From positions 248,001 to 312,000 of the forward strand of contig NZ_JBHRYB010000005.1 of NCBI RefSeq assembly GCF_042648445.1: a DNA stretch of 64,000 bases, in the 5' to 3' direction. The translations under genes were made by a program, and so were the position numbers. Shown piece by piece: positions 26,764 through 36,672 of the stretch (its first letter is position 1; each line of letters starts with the position of its first letter). The DNA comes from Bacterioplanoides pacificum. Its GTDB lineage: Bacteria > Pseudomonadota > Gammaproteobacteria > Pseudomonadales > Oceanobacteraceae. The notes under the pieces are model-generated. The model did not search any database, was not told the DNA's origin, and was given only the letters and a program-made list of their open reading frames with translations.

Positions 26764-27795
26764 ATGGCTATTTCTCTCAATCCCCAGCAATTTGGTTTTC
26801 TGCAATCGCAGTCGGCGCAGCAGCCGAATCGTGCATCTGCGGCGGGTGTCAGCCAGCCATTAGCAAACGAACTGGTTAATGGCGAGCGTCAGTCCGCGCA
26901 ACAAACTGCCAGCAACATGCTGGGCTTTATCGGTAATGATATTGAGCGCCTGCGCGCTTCCGGTGCCAGCAGTGAGCGGATTGCTGAGCGAATTGCTGCC
27001 GCCCGTGATGGCGTAGCGCGTGGTTATGCTGAGGCTGAATCGATTCTCGAAAGCCGCGGCTTGTTAACCGATGAACTGAAGGAAGAAATTGCCGCTGGCC
27101 GGGCTCAGATTGAAGACGGGATTAACCGTCTGGAGCAGGGCGAAAGTCTGCAACCTGAAGCCAGCCCGGCGTTGCTGGCCAGTGCTACGCAGTTGCAGGT
27201 TGCGAACTCCTTTTCGCTGCAGGTAATGACCCGGGATGGTGACAAAGTCAGTGTGTCATTTGCCCAGTCGGAAGCGCGCTCCGGGTATCAAGCTGGCGGA
27301 GAGCTGGGTTTCAGCAGTGTCAGTCAGTCTGGTTGGCAGATGTCGGTGGAGGGGGAGCTGGATGACGCCGAGCAGCAGGCACTGGCGGGATTATTCGAAT
27401 CCGCTCAAGATCTGAGTGAGCGGTTTTTCGGTGGTGATCTGGGGGGCGCGTTGCAACAGGCAATGGACCTGGGGTTTGATGGTACGGAGCTGGCGTCGAT
27501 GAGCCTTAACCTGACTCAGAAAACTGTGGTTGCCTCCACCCGGGCCTACTCGGACATTCAGCCACAGTTACCGACGGAACAACTGGAAGGCTTAAAATTC
27601 CCGCTGGCGTCTTATATCGACGCTTACCAGCATGCCATTGAACAGGCCTCGGCGTTGCAACAACCGGAAACCACACTGCAGGATCTGGTGAACAACCTGT
27701 TACCCCAGGAGGAGCGGATGCCCATCTGGGATCGTTTCCATGAAGGATTGGCACAGCTGAGTGGTCTGACGGCGGAATCCCCAACTCAGGTCTGA
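26764..27795 (+). CDS. DUF5610 domain protein
   Basis: 343 residues. The segment ANELVNGERQSAQQTASNML, the long amphipathic helix GVARGYAEAESILESRG and ELKEEIAAGRAQIEDGINRL match the DUF5610 domain (about 35-130). The C-terminal part (SLQVMTRDGDKVSVSFAQ and on) is beta-rich and is not recognised. No signal peptide, so probably cytoplasmic. Function unknown. Confidence 0.78.
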   Translation: MAISLNPQQFGFLQSQSAQQPNRASAAGVSQPLANELVNGERQSAQQTASNMLGFIGNDIERLRASGASSERIAERIAAARDGVARGYAEAESILESRGLLTDELKEEIAAGRAQIEDGINRLEQGESLQPEASPALLASATQLQVANSFSLQVMTRDGDKVSVSFAQSEARSGYQAGGELGFSSVSQSGWQMSVEGELDDAEQQALAGLFESAQDLSERFFGGDLGGALQQAMDLGFDGTELASMSLNLTQKTVVASTRAYSDIQPQLPTEQLEGLKFPLASYIDAYQHAIEQASALQQPETTLQDLVNNLLPQEERMPIWDRFHEGLAQLSGLTAESPTQV

Positions 27796-27869
27796 TTTAG
27801 TTTCGCTGCTGAGGCGGACGTTGCCGCTATTCGTCGCTATAATAAAAGGCGTTTTAGCGGAGGAATAAC

Positions 27870-28121
27870 ATGGCCTACGTTTTGTATGGCACCAGTGCCT
27901 GTCATTTATGTGAGCTGGCCCAGCAGGTAATTGTTGAGGTAGCGACGAAAGTGTCCATGGACGTGTATCTGGAAGATATCAGTGAATCAGACACGCTGGT
28001 TGAACAATACGGTACCCGTATCCCCGTATTAAAAGAAGAACACAGTGGCCGGGAACTGAACTGGCCGTTTAATCATTCTGAATTGTTCGCCTGGCTTAAT
28101 CTCAGGGACTCAACATCATAA
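27870..28121 (+). CDS. Glutaredoxin-like protein (DUF836)
   Basis: 83 residues with GGAGG seven bases before the ATG. Opening YVLYGTSACHLCELAQQV has the CxxC pair (CHLC), and GTRIPVLK is the cis-Pro turn of a thioredoxin fold. This is the DUF836/glutaredoxin-like family, of redox role in the cytoplasm. The lipoprotein gene begins 11 bases later, suggesting one transcript. Confidence 0.85.
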   Translation: MAYVLYGTSACHLCELAQQVIVEVATKVSMDVYLEDISESDTLVEQYGTRIPVLKEEHSGRELNWPFNHSELFAWLNLRDSTS

Positions 28122-28132
28122 GGGGAATTCCC

Positions 28133-28843
28133 ATGCGTTCTGCATTGGCTGTATTGCTGACATGTATCGGCCTGGCTGGCTGCTCTTCCAATCCATTATC
28201 ACCGACCGGAGAGGCAATTTATTACGCGCTGCAAACTGATACCAGTCTGCGCAGCTGGGTGGATGCCTGTACCGGTGTCAGCAGTGAAGCAAAGCAGCAG
28301 GCGCTGATGACTCAGAAAAACTGGTGGAAACGAAACGGTGCTTTTGTTGAGAGTGCTGATTTTGGCCTGGCGTATGACCTGGTGACAGTGACCGACGAGC
28401 GCGCTGAAACCGGCGCTCGCCTGGCCATGGCGCTGACCTGGCAGGTGGTGGAAACCGCTGAGCAGGAAGTGCAGGAACTGATGCAGAATACCAGCGATCG
28501 TGAGCAGTTATGCCGTGGCATTATGACGCAATACAGTGAGGGTGAACGCGACCTGCGTGGTAATGAGTCGCTGTACAATAACCTGGTGGCGCTGCAGCGT
28601 CGTTCTCAGAGTCAGGGGAAAGAACTGGCGCTGAAAAAGGCATCGGTCGAACAACGAACCGGACGGGTATACGGGCGTTCGTTTTATGTGGTGGAAAAAA
28701 TGGCGCGTCGTCAGGGCTGTCCGGGGGCTGAGGTGCAACTGCTGAAAAATGCCTGGCCACATGAGGTATACGATGCCCGTTGTCCGGACGGCAGCTATCT
28801 GATTGCCCGTTGTGAGTGGGGTAACTGCCTGATTGCGGAATAA
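28133..28843 (+). CDS. Lipoprotein of unknown function
   Basis: 236 residues. A lipobox ends the signal peptide: LTCIGLAGC with Cys17 as the acylated residue, followed by SSNP, which suits outer-membrane routing by Lol. The mature protein is helical with no recognised domain and six further cysteines. Start has GGGGAATTCCC upstream. Confidence 0.72.
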   Translation: MRSALAVLLTCIGLAGCSSNPLSPTGEAIYYALQTDTSLRSWVDACTGVSSEAKQQALMTQKNWWKRNGAFVESADFGLAYDLVTVTDERAETGARLAMALTWQVVETAEQEVQELMQNTSDREQLCRGIMTQYSEGERDLRGNESLYNNLVALQRRSQSQGKELALKKASVEQRTGRVYGRSFYVVEKMARRQGCPGAEVQLLKNAWPHEVYDARCPDGSYLIARCEWGNCLIAE

Positions 28844-28865
28844 TCTGCCAGTCTGGTCGTTATAA

Positions 28866-28901
28866 AAAAGGCCTCCGACCATTTGTGGTTGGAGGCCTTT
28901 T
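28866..28901. terminator. Bidirectional terminator
   Basis: AAAAGGCCTCC pairs with GGAGGCCTTTT, extended by GACC with GGTT, between two convergent genes. T tracts follow it on both strands, so it can end transcription from either side. Confidence 0.85.
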
Positions 28902-28919
28902 GTTATCTGTCGTGTTTGA

Positions 28920-29210
28920 TTAAGGTTTGTCGTTTGCCTGGCTGACGCTGATGCGGTCACGGTTTTTTGCGACCAGTGCTTCACCAATGCCTTTAACCAG
29001 TACCAGTTCTTCCGCTGAGGTAAACGGGCCTTTTTGCTCGCGGTAAGCAACGATGGCATTGGCTTTGGTCTCTCCGATGCCATTCAGCATCGTCAGCTCT
29101 TCGGCGCTGGCGCTGTTAATATCAATCGGGGTTGCGGGTTGTTCGGCCAGGCTGTTGATTGATGCCAGTACAAACAACGCGGTGAGGGCTGATTTTACGA
29201 TCCATTTCAT
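28920..29210 (-). CDS. ComEA-like helix-hairpin-helix protein
   Basis: 96 residues from the ATG at 29210, preceded by AAGGAGT. Signal peptide (about 1-22: LFVLASINSLA) followed by one ComEA helix-hairpin-helix unit: DINSASAEELTMLNGIGETK and AEELVLVKGIGEALVAKN. Predicted periplasmic DNA-binding protein, as for natural-transformation ComEA. The usual ComEC partner is not in the window. Confidence 0.88.
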   Translation of the reverse strand: MKWIVKSALTALFVLASINSLAEQPATPIDINSASAEELTMLNGIGETKANAIVAYREQKGPFTSAEELVLVKGIGEALVAKNRDRISVSQANDKP

Positions 29211-29351
29211 TGTTGTTACTCCTTTTTTCCTGAAGGGAAGCCTCAACTTAACAGCTCGTCAGAAACGAAAAAATCCGGGAAAAGTATCATTTTAAACGAT
29301 GCCTTTCTCGGATTTAGGTATGACAAATAACGCTGTTTTATAACAGAAAAA

Positions 29352-32018
29352 TCAGCTCTTTTTCTTTTTCGCCGGTGCTTTTTTAGCGGCTTTTTTCTTT
29401 TCTGTTACGACCCAGGTATTGTCGACAAAATGAGCGGTCCAGCCAGTGGCTTTGCCGTTTTCATCCTCTGTCATCACATATTGCTCTTTGGTCTTACGGC
29501 TGTAGCGAATAACGCTGGGATTACCATCATTATCGGCCCGAGGAGCATCCAGCAGGTAGTGATATTTTTGTGGTAACTCAGCCTGGTGTGATAACAGCTC
29601 AGCCACTTGTGGAGCCCGGGTCTCACGGTTTTTAGGGAACTGGCTGGCGGCCAGGAATAAGCCGGCGGCGCCATCGCGCAACACATAAGTGTCGTCGACT
29701 TTCTGGCACTGAAGCTCCGGCATCGGAATCGGATCCATTTTAGGCGGTGCCGCTTCGCCGCTTTTCAGTAATTTCCGGGTGTTTTTACACTCGTCATTGG
29801 TACAGCCAAAATATTTGCCAAAACGACCGGATTTGAGCTGCATTTCACTGCCGCAGCGATCACATTCCAGTGTCGGACCATCGTAACCTTTAATTTTGAA
29901 CTGACCTTGTTCGACTTCAAAACCGCTGCAGTCCGGGTTATTACCACAGATATGCAGTTTGCGGGTTTCGTCCAGCAGGTAGCTGTCCATCGCTGCGTCA
30001 CAGATCTGGCAGCGACGTTTGTCCATCAGACGACGGCTTTCGGCTTCTTCATCCTCGTCGGCGGTGATGGCTTCATCGCCGGGGATCAGGTTCAGTGTTT
30101 GTGTGCAGCGTTCTTTGGGCGGCAGGCTATAGCCTGAACAACCGAGAAATACGCCGGTGGAGCCGGTACGGATCTGCATGTGTCGGCCACACTTCGGGCA
30201 GTCGATATCGGTGTCGACCGGTGAATTCGGGCGCATGCCCTGTTCACTTTCGGCGGTTTCGAGTTGTTGCTGGAAATCCTGGTAAAAGTTATCCAGTACT
30301 TCGGTCCAGTTGATGTCGCCATCGGCAATATCATCCAGCTTTTCTTCCATATTGGCGGTAAAGCTGAAATCCATCAGTTCGTCGAAGCTTTCGACCAGAC
30401 GACTGGTAACGATATCGCCCATCTTTTCTGCGTAAAAACGCCGCCCTTTAAGGCTGACGTAACCACGTTCCTGGATGGTGGAGATGATCGATGCGTAGGT
30501 CGACGGTCGGCCAATGCCACGTTTTTCCAGCTCTTTAACCAGTGCCGCTTCTGAAAAGCGGGGGGCCGGTTTAGTGAAGTGTTGCTTTGGTTGCAGTTCC
30601 TGCAGGTCGAGTTTTTCGCCCTGAGCCACATCCGGCAATACCCGGTCGTCGTCACTTTTACTGACCGGAGGCAGCACTTTCAGGTGGCCATCAAAACGAA
30701 TAACACGGCCGCGGGTTTTCAGGTCGTAGTCAGCCGCTGCCACTGTAATGGTGGTGCTGGTGAATTTGGCATCAGTGGTCTGACAGGCGACAAAACGGCG
30801 CCAGATCAGGTCGTATAAACGTTCGGCATCCGGTTCCATTTTGTTCAGGTCGCCCGGACGCAGTTTGACGTCCGATGGCCGGATCGCTTCGTGCGCTTCC
30901 TGTGCACCTTCTTTGCTGCTGTACAGACGCGGCTGCTCTGGCAGGTAATCGTCACCCAGCTTGTCAGCGATATAGCCACGCACACTGTCGATGGCATCCT
31001 GACTCAGGTTGGTTGAGTCGGTACGCATATACGTGATGTAACCGGCTTCGTACAGACGCTGGGCCAGTGTCATGGTTTTTTTAACGCTGAAACCCAGCCG
31101 GGTACTGGCGGCCTGCTGCAGTGTTGAGGTAATAAAAGGGGCGGCCGGTTTAGAGCTGGTCGGTTTGTCTTCGCGGCTTTTAACAATAAAGTCAGCGGCG
31201 CGCAGGGTGTCCAGTGCCGACAGGGTATCGGTTTCGTTGGTCGGACGGAACTCCGCCCCCTGGTATTTGACCACCTGAGTACGTAATTCAGTGCCGTCGG
31301 CGGTGGTCAGTTCGGCAAATGCTTCCCAATATTCTTCCGGGATAAAGGCACGGATCTCGCGCTCGCGCTCCACGATCAGGCGTACGGCAACGGATTGCAC
31401 CCGGCCAGCAGACAGGCCCCGGGCCACTTTCGCCCACAGCAGTGGCGATACCATGAAGCCGACCACACGGTCGAGGAAGCGACGCGCCTGTTGGGCATTT
31501 ACCCGGTTCATATTCAGCTCAGACGGCTGCTCGAAGGCACTCTGAATCGCTTTGCGGGTAATTTCGTTAAATACCACGCGCCGGTAATCTTTATCTTTTT
31601 CACCAATGATTTCCCGCAGGTGCCAGGCAATGGCTTCCCCTTCGCGGTCCAAATCCGTTGCGAGATAGATATGGTCGGCGTCTTTGGCCAGGCGTTTGAG
31701 CTCATCAACCACCTTTTCTTTGCCCGGTAACACCTGATAGTTGGCCTGCCAGCCGGACTCAGGATCAACCCCCATACGACCAATCAGCTGCTCTTTGGCT
31801 TTACGCTTTTTATGGGCGGCCTTTTCTTCAGGCGACATTTTACGCGTCAGCGCAGCTTGTCGGGCCCGTTCTTTGGGGTCGGTGGTTTTGCCTGAACCTG
31901 AGGTAGGCAGATCGCGCACATGACCGACACTGGACTTAACGATGTAGTCTTTGCCCAGATATTTATTAATGGTTTTGGCCTTAGCAGGCGATTCCACAAT
32001 TACCAGCGATTTGCCCAT
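29352..32018 (-). CDS. topA: DNA topoisomerase I
   Basis: 888 residues from the ATG at 32018 (MGKSLVIVESPAKAKTINKY) with AAAGGA just before it; the frame is open 46 codons further but that part is not conserved. Type IA enzyme that relaxes negative supercoils. TOPRIM DLDREGEAIAWHLRE, catalytic Tyr in YITYMRTDSTNLS, and three C-terminal zinc ribbons (CPKCGRHM, CQICDAAM, CDRCGSEM) are visible. Ends in a Lys-rich tail, usual in this enzyme. The start is 188 bases from the divergent membrane-protein gene. Confidence 0.96.
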   Translation of the reverse strand: MGKSLVIVESPAKAKTINKYLGKDYIVKSSVGHVRDLPTSGSGKTTDPKERARQAALTRKMSPEEKAAHKKRKAKEQLIGRMGVDPESGWQANYQVLPGKEKVVDELKRLAKDADHIYLATDLDREGEAIAWHLREIIGEKDKDYRRVVFNEITRKAIQSAFEQPSELNMNRVNAQQARRFLDRVVGFMVSPLLWAKVARGLSAGRVQSVAVRLIVEREREIRAFIPEEYWEAFAELTTADGTELRTQVVKYQGAEFRPTNETDTLSALDTLRAADFIVKSREDKPTSSKPAAPFITSTLQQAASTRLGFSVKKTMTLAQRLYEAGYITYMRTDSTNLSQDAIDSVRGYIADKLGDDYLPEQPRLYSSKEGAQEAHEAIRPSDVKLRPGDLNKMEPDAERLYDLIWRRFVACQTTDAKFTSTTITVAAADYDLKTRGRVIRFDGHLKVLPPVSKSDDDRVLPDVAQGEKLDLQELQPKQHFTKPAPRFSEAALVKELEKRGIGRPSTYASIISTIQERGYVSLKGRRFYAEKMGDIVTSRLVESFDELMDFSFTANMEEKLDDIADGDINWTEVLDNFYQDFQQQLETAESEQGMRPNSPVDTDIDCPKCGRHMQIRTGSTGVFLGCSGYSLPPKERCTQTLNLIPGDEAITADEDEEAESRRLMDKRRCQICDAAMDSYLLDETRKLHICGNNPDCSGFEVEQGQFKIKGYDGPTLECDRCGSEMQLKSGRFGKYFGCTNDECKNTRKLLKSGEAAPPKMDPIPMPELQCQKVDDTYVLRDGAAGLFLAASQFPKNRETRAPQVAELLSHQAELPQKYHYLLDAPRADNDGNPSVIRYSRKTKEQYVMTEDENGKATGWTAHFVDNTWVVTEKKKAAKKAPAKKKKS

Positions 32019-32205
32019 TTCCTTTGAATTACCCTTGTTGTTGACACTGCCAGTCGCTAAGAGGCGACACTTTAATGGCAACCCCCGGGGGGTGGTCAAG
32101 CCTCTGTTCGATATTATTGTCGCTACGTCACAGCCAATCATTGCTAAACTGTTCACAGCGAAGGCTTAACAGGAATAGCACAGTTTTGGGGGGATTTGAC
32201 AGTTT

Positions 32206-32985
32206 ATGTCTGCAATTGGATTGGTGGTAGCGATTGCTTTACCGGTAATGCTGGTGCTTTTGGGACTGGTGGTCGCCGGGCGACGGCAGCAGGCACAGCA
32301 TCAGAAACGGTCGCAGGCGCGGGCCATAAAAACCGCCGCGGACGACTTGCTGGAGGCGCTGGAATTTCTGATGCTGGTCGATGGCTTTAAGGAGTTGCAG
32401 CTGGTGGTACTCGACCGGGTGGCCTATTTTTATCAGCGTTATCAACAGGCGTTGCCGGAAAACGATACGCTGCAATCACGTGATGAACTGGATGTCGAAC
32501 AATACCGCCAGAAAATAGAAGCCGCTGGCCGTGTGCGTAAAGTATTGAAAAGTGATCGCGAAATCCGTTATGCCAAACAGCAGTTTTCGCGCATTCTGAA
32601 AGCGCTGGGACCGATGGCCAGGCAAAAAATGATTTCCGAAACGGCGATGATGGAATACCGCCGTTATTTACGCATTACTTTGCTGGAGCGGGAGGTGGAT
32701 ACCTATACCGCCCAGGGGGAGGTCGCCGCTAAACGCGCCGATGTAGTCACGGCAACCAACTATTATAAAGCGGCTAAAAAACTGTTAATTGAATTCGATA
32801 TTCAATACCCCGAGAAAAATGACCGCATCCGTGATCTGACCGCCCGGGCGGCAGCCTTGTATAACGGCGAGCCACATAAAGAAGATGCTCTCAGTCGGGC
32901 CTTATCGAAAGAAGAAGATGCCCATGGCAAGGATGAATTCGGTATTCCGCGCGACCCGGCTGCGGAGCAAAAACAAAAATTCTGA
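32206..32985 (+). CDS. Putative membrane-anchored protein of unknown function
   Basis: 259 residues. One N-terminal membrane helix (about 3-25) and a long, charged, helical cytoplasmic part, with a C-terminal acidic/charged tail. I do not recognise a family. It is divergent from topA; whether this placement is conserved cannot be told here. Confidence 0.6.
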   Translation: MSAIGLVVAIALPVMLVLLGLVVAGRRQQAQHQKRSQARAIKTAADDLLEALEFLMLVDGFKELQLVVLDRVAYFYQRYQQALPENDTLQSRDELDVEQYRQKIEAAGRVRKVLKSDREIRYAKQQFSRILKALGPMARQKMISETAMMEYRRYLRITLLEREVDTYTAQGEVAAKRADVVTATNYYKAAKKLLIEFDIQYPEKNDRIRDLTARAAALYNGEPHKEDALSRALSKEEDAHGKDEFGIPRDPAAEQKQKF

Positions 32986-33104
32986 TATGGCCTGATTCAC
33001 ACTGCCGCTGACTTTATGGTCTTCAGCTAAAAAACCCTTTTTATCATCATGCTTTTTTATTACTGTGCTGGGCAAAATAATAAATAGACCCCTCAGGAAC
33101 GGTT

Positions 33105-33908
33105 ATGAGTTTTCAGGAAGCTGTATTTATCCTGCATGAGCATGAGGTAGTGGCCGGTTATCGGCTGAAAGACTTTGAGCAGCAGGTGCGCCAGGGCGCA
33201 TCACTGATCGGACCGTCCGGTGATTATCTGTGTGCCGCTTATGTACAGGTTGGCAATCACCAGTGTGCGGAAGCCATTGTGTTATTTCAGTTGCCGGTGC
33301 AGTGTTCAGGAGCGGATATTATTGCCCGCCCTGACTGGTATATGCCGCTGCAGCGATTGGCGGATAACGCCGGTCCCGGACCCAATATGGGGGCCGGACG
33401 AATACGCCTGGCCTGCCAGTCTCAGTGCTCGGTTTCCTGGCACAGGCAATCGTTATGGGAACCGGCGACATCCGATTTTATGGCGATCCGCAAAGCACTG
33501 CGTGACAGCAGCCTGGTGCAACAGCCGTTACCAGCCGCCGTGGCGCCCGTCTCCGCCGACAGTTCGCCGCTGTCGGCCGTGCAGCGGGTGAGTGGTGTCA
33601 GTCCCGGTTCGCTGTTGGCACAAAAGCACGACGCCCCTGAGGTGGAAGCACTGAAGCAGATGTTGCGCAACGAAGTGGATACTTACCGTAAGCAACTGCA
33701 GCAGTTGCAACAGGAGATCGAACGTCAGCGCAGCCTGAATGAGGCATTGCAGCGTCAAACGGAACAGGCGGAATCGGGTGCATTAACTGCCCGGCAGGCA
33801 GAGGAGCTGAAACAGCGACATGCGCACCAGCTGAGTGGATATCAGCAACAGATTGAGTTATTGCAGGCCGAACTGGAACTTGCCCGGCTGGATGCCGAAA
33901 CCTCTTGA
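33105..33908 (+). CDS. Coiled-coil protein of unknown function
   Basis: 267 residues. The N-terminal about 130 residues are globular and unrecognised; the C-terminal about 100 (EVEALKQMLRNEVDTYRKQL and on) are a strong Gln-rich coiled coil. The stop overlaps the start of the next gene (TTGA). No signal peptide. Function not assigned. Confidence 0.62.
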   Translation: MSFQEAVFILHEHEVVAGYRLKDFEQQVRQGASLIGPSGDYLCAAYVQVGNHQCAEAIVLFQLPVQCSGADIIARPDWYMPLQRLADNAGPGPNMGAGRIRLACQSQCSVSWHRQSLWEPATSDFMAIRKALRDSSLVQQPLPAAVAPVSADSSPLSAVQRVSGVSPGSLLAQKHDAPEVEALKQMLRNEVDTYRKQLQQLQQEIERQRSLNEALQRQTEQAESGALTARQAEELKQRHAHQLSGYQQQIELLQAELELARLDAETS

Positions 33909-34768
33909 CGCTGGACGAGTTGTTACAGGCTGAGATACCCCGTCAGCCTGTTGCCGACCTGGGGCATACCGATATTCTGCGGCTGGATCAGCTCCATCCT
34001 CTGATCAGTGGTAACAAGGCATTCAAACTGTCCGGCCATCTCGCAGCCGCTGAACACCAGCCGGAGCTGGCTTTATTAAGCTTTGGTGGCCCTTTTTCCA
34101 ATCATTTACATGCCCTGGCGGCCGCTGGCAAGTTACTGAAACGGCGTACGATCGGTGTGGTACGCGGTTATGCCGAAGTAGCGCTGACTCCGACTCTGGC
34201 GGATTGCCGCGACTGGGGGATGGAGCTGGTGTTTGCTGACAAACAAAGCTACGCCAGACGTTATGAGCCGGATTATCAGCAACAGCTGGCGCGCCGTTAC
34301 CAGGCACTTGTGATCCCGGAGGGCGGCGGCGGAGATGCGGGAGAGTTGGGCTGTGAACGGCTGGCACGCCATTGCCTGGGTTATCAGCAGGTGTGGCTGG
34401 CGGCTGGCAGTGGCACCACGGCTCAGGGGATGATCAAAGCCTTGCGTGGCAGCAATACCGAGGTGGTGGCGGTGAATGTGGTGGCCGATCAGGGCGAGTT
34501 ACGGCGTCGCTGGCAACAGCAGCTGGCGGCTGATAACTGGCGTTTACTGGAAAATTATCACCTGGGCGGTTTTGCTAAATGCCCGGCAGAGCTGCGCCAG
34601 CTTATCCGGCATTATGATCAGCAGCAGTTACCGCTGGACCCGGTGTATACCGCGAAGCTGGTCTGGGCTTATCGTCAGCAGAGCCTGAACGATCCAGCAC
34701 TGTCGCAGCAGCGGGTGTTGCTGATCCATTCCGGCGGTTTACAGGGACGCCGTGGCTATCAGCTGTAA
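33905..34768 (+). CDS. PLP enzyme, D-cysteine desulfhydrase / ACC deaminase-like
   Basis: 287 residues, TTG start overlapping the previous stop. PLP fold II enzyme: the Schiff-base Lys is in SGNKAFKLSGHL, SFGGPFSNHLHALAAAG follows, and AAGSGTTAQGM is the phosphate loop. It most resembles D-cysteine desulfhydrases and ACC deaminase homologues; sequence alone cannot separate the two. Expected product is pyruvate or 2-oxobutyrate plus ammonia (with sulfide for D-Cys). Converges with the DUF1853 gene three bases away. Confidence 0.85.
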   Translation: MTLDELLQAEIPRQPVADLGHTDILRLDQLHPLISGNKAFKLSGHLAAAEHQPELALLSFGGPFSNHLHALAAAGKLLKRRTIGVVRGYAEVALTPTLADCRDWGMELVFADKQSYARRYEPDYQQQLARRYQALVIPEGGGGDAGELGCERLARHCLGYQQVWLAAGSGTTAQGMIKALRGSNTEVVAVNVVADQGELRRRWQQQLAADNWRLLENYHLGGFAKCPAELRQLIRHYDQQQLPLDPVYTAKLVWAYRQQSLNDPALSQQRVLLIHSGGLQGRRGYQL

Positions 34769-34771
34769 GCC

Positions 34772-35659
34772 TCAGCCGGCAACCTGCGGCCAGTGATCTG
34801 GCATAATCAGCCAGCGTTGCTGCTCACACCAGTGTCCCGCCGGGTTCTGAGCCACTTCAACGGCACATAAGGCACCATTCAGGTGGCGGAAGTGTATGTC
34901 GATGTGTTGCAGTAACCGCGAACGGTCAACGCTGAACGGCACCCGGGCCGGGCTGAGCCATTGCGGTTTGGCTAATAAATACCAGCGGCTGTCGGGCAGC
35001 AGCTGCCGGGCATCGGCCTGGTGCAGCCAGAGGCCACGCCAGTGTTGCGGGTTAACCTCGGCGGGCAGTAATGCTTCAATTTCCGGATTCGCCGGATGAA
35101 ACAGGCAACCGCGCATCAGTGCCTGAGGCTGTATCTGGTGCCAGCCGTATTGCGCTAACAGTCGCCGGGCGGCCGGATGTTGTGACAGCGGCAGTTGTTT
35201 ATCCCGGGTGTGGCGGATTTTATCGGCCAGGTAATCACGCCGGTTCGGTCCGATCCAGTCATTACCAAACCCCAGGTAGAACTTCAGCGCCAGCTCCAGG
35301 TGCCAGGGTTGTTGGCCGTGTTGTATTAATAAATCCAGTTCACCGAGTGTGCGTTTGCCTTGCTGAACCTGCAGGTTGGCCTGCCAGTGGATTGCCTGCT
35401 GATCGAAATACTGGTGCCAGATCTGTTCGAACATCAGTCCCAGGCGGCTGCTGCGAAACGGAGCTGGTGGCGGAATATGATCGGCCCAGTCCGGCCAGTG
35501 GGATATCGGGCTTTGTTGTAACCAGGCGGGTTCGGCCGGGGACCATGGACAATCCAGCAGGGCCGGGCCAAACACGCTCCAGAGCAGATCGCGCTGGTAG
35601 TCATGCGCTAATAAAAAGTAGCGATGTTGTGGCGGTAACGGGGGAGAAAACAAAAACAC
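34772..35659 (-). CDS. DUF1853 family protein
   Basis: 295 residues, GTG start. Contains the family-like blocks SRLGLMFEQIWHQYF, GELDLLIQ and LELALKFYLG, the last resembling a nuclease-like D/ExK fold. Function unknown; found in gamma- and betaproteobacteria. Divergent from nadK. Confidence 0.8.
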   Translation of the reverse strand: MFLFSPPLPPQHRYFLLAHDYQRDLLWSVFGPALLDCPWSPAEPAWLQQSPISHWPDWADHIPPPAPFRSSRLGLMFEQIWHQYFDQQAIHWQANLQVQQGKRTLGELDLLIQHGQQPWHLELALKFYLGFGNDWIGPNRRDYLADKIRHTRDKQLPLSQHPAARRLLAQYGWHQIQPQALMRGCLFHPANPEIEALLPAEVNPQHWRGLWLHQADARQLLPDSRWYLLAKPQWLSPARVPFSVDRSRLLQHIDIHFRHLNGALCAVEVAQNPAGHWCEQQRWLIMPDHWPQVAG

Positions 35660-35785
35660 CTCACTGAACCTGTGTCACTCCGGGCCCTGGTATTATTCAG
35701 AGGTGCCCATGCTGTGGTATAAAGCGCAGTTATACCTTATGAACCTGACCTAAGTCATATATCAGAGACGACGAGTTTTCAGCAG

Positions 35786-36670
35786 ATGGAAGAGTTCCGC
35801 AATATCGGCATTATCGGCCGCCTGAACAGCAAAAAAGTGATTGAGACCATCAAGCGCCTCAAGCGCTATCTGATCGAAGAAGGGTATCACGTCATTCTCG
35901 AGGACCGCATTGCGGATGTGATGCCGGGTCATGGTATGCAAACCAGTAAGGTCAGCATTCTTGGTGAAATCTGTGATCTGGTCATTGTTGTTGGTGGTGA
36001 TGGCAGCCTGCTGGGCGCCGCCCGTGCGCTGGCAAAATTTAATACGCCGGTGTTGGGGATTAACCGCGGCCGGTTAGGCTTTCTGACCGATATCAGCCCG
36101 GATGACGACATGTTACAGGCGGTTCAGGACGTGCTGGATGGTGAATACGTTGAAGAGCGGCGTTTCCTGCTGGATGCGGAGGTCAAACGGGACGGTAATC
36201 CGATCGGCTCGGCGGCGGCATTAAACGATGTTGTCCTGCATCCGGGGAAATCAGCGCGCATGATTGCGTTTGATCTGTATATCGAAGGCCAGTTTGTCTA
36301 TAGCCTGCGTTCTGATGGCCTGATTGTGTCGACGCCAACCGGTTCTACCGCTTATTCATTATCCGGCGGCGGTCCGATCATGCATCCGCGGCTGGATGCG
36401 CTGGTGCTGGTGCCGATGTTTCCCCATACCTTATCGAGCCGGCCGATTGTGGTCGACGGTAAAAGCGAAATTAAAATTGTTGCCAGTGCTGACCAGGATA
36501 TTTATCCGACCGTCAGTTGTGATGGCCAGAACCATATTCCCTGTGCACCGGGTGATGCTATTACGATTCGTAAAAAAGCGCACAAGCTGAAGCTGATCCA
36601 CCCGAAAGGGCATAACTTCTATGAAATCTGCCGAACCAAACTGGGGTGGGCCAGCAATCTGGGAGAGTAG
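35786..36670 (+). CDS. nadK: NAD kinase
   Basis: 294 residues. ATP-dependent phosphorylation of NAD to NADP. The family motif GGDGSLLGAARAL, then GINRGRLGFLTD, and the block TPTGSTAYSLSGGGPI in the C-terminal half are complete. Length matches the bacterial enzyme. Cytoplasmic. The next gene starts 2 bases after its stop. Confidence 0.95.
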   Translation: MEEFRNIGIIGRLNSKKVIETIKRLKRYLIEEGYHVILEDRIADVMPGHGMQTSKVSILGEICDLVIVVGGDGSLLGAARALAKFNTPVLGINRGRLGFLTDISPDDDMLQAVQDVLDGEYVEERRFLLDAEVKRDGNPIGSAAALNDVVLHPGKSARMIAFDLYIEGQFVYSLRSDGLIVSTPTGSTAYSLSGGGPIMHPRLDALVLVPMFPHTLSSRPIVVDGKSEIKIVASADQDIYPTVSCDGQNHIPCAPGDAITIRKKAHKLKLIHPKGHNFYEICRTKLGWASNLGE

Positions 36671-36672
36671 CC

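Noticed and set aside
35071..35667. 198-codon plus-strand frame antisense to DUF1853 gene
   Set aside because: Antisense to a recognised family; product low-complexity and Gly/Arg/Pro-rich.
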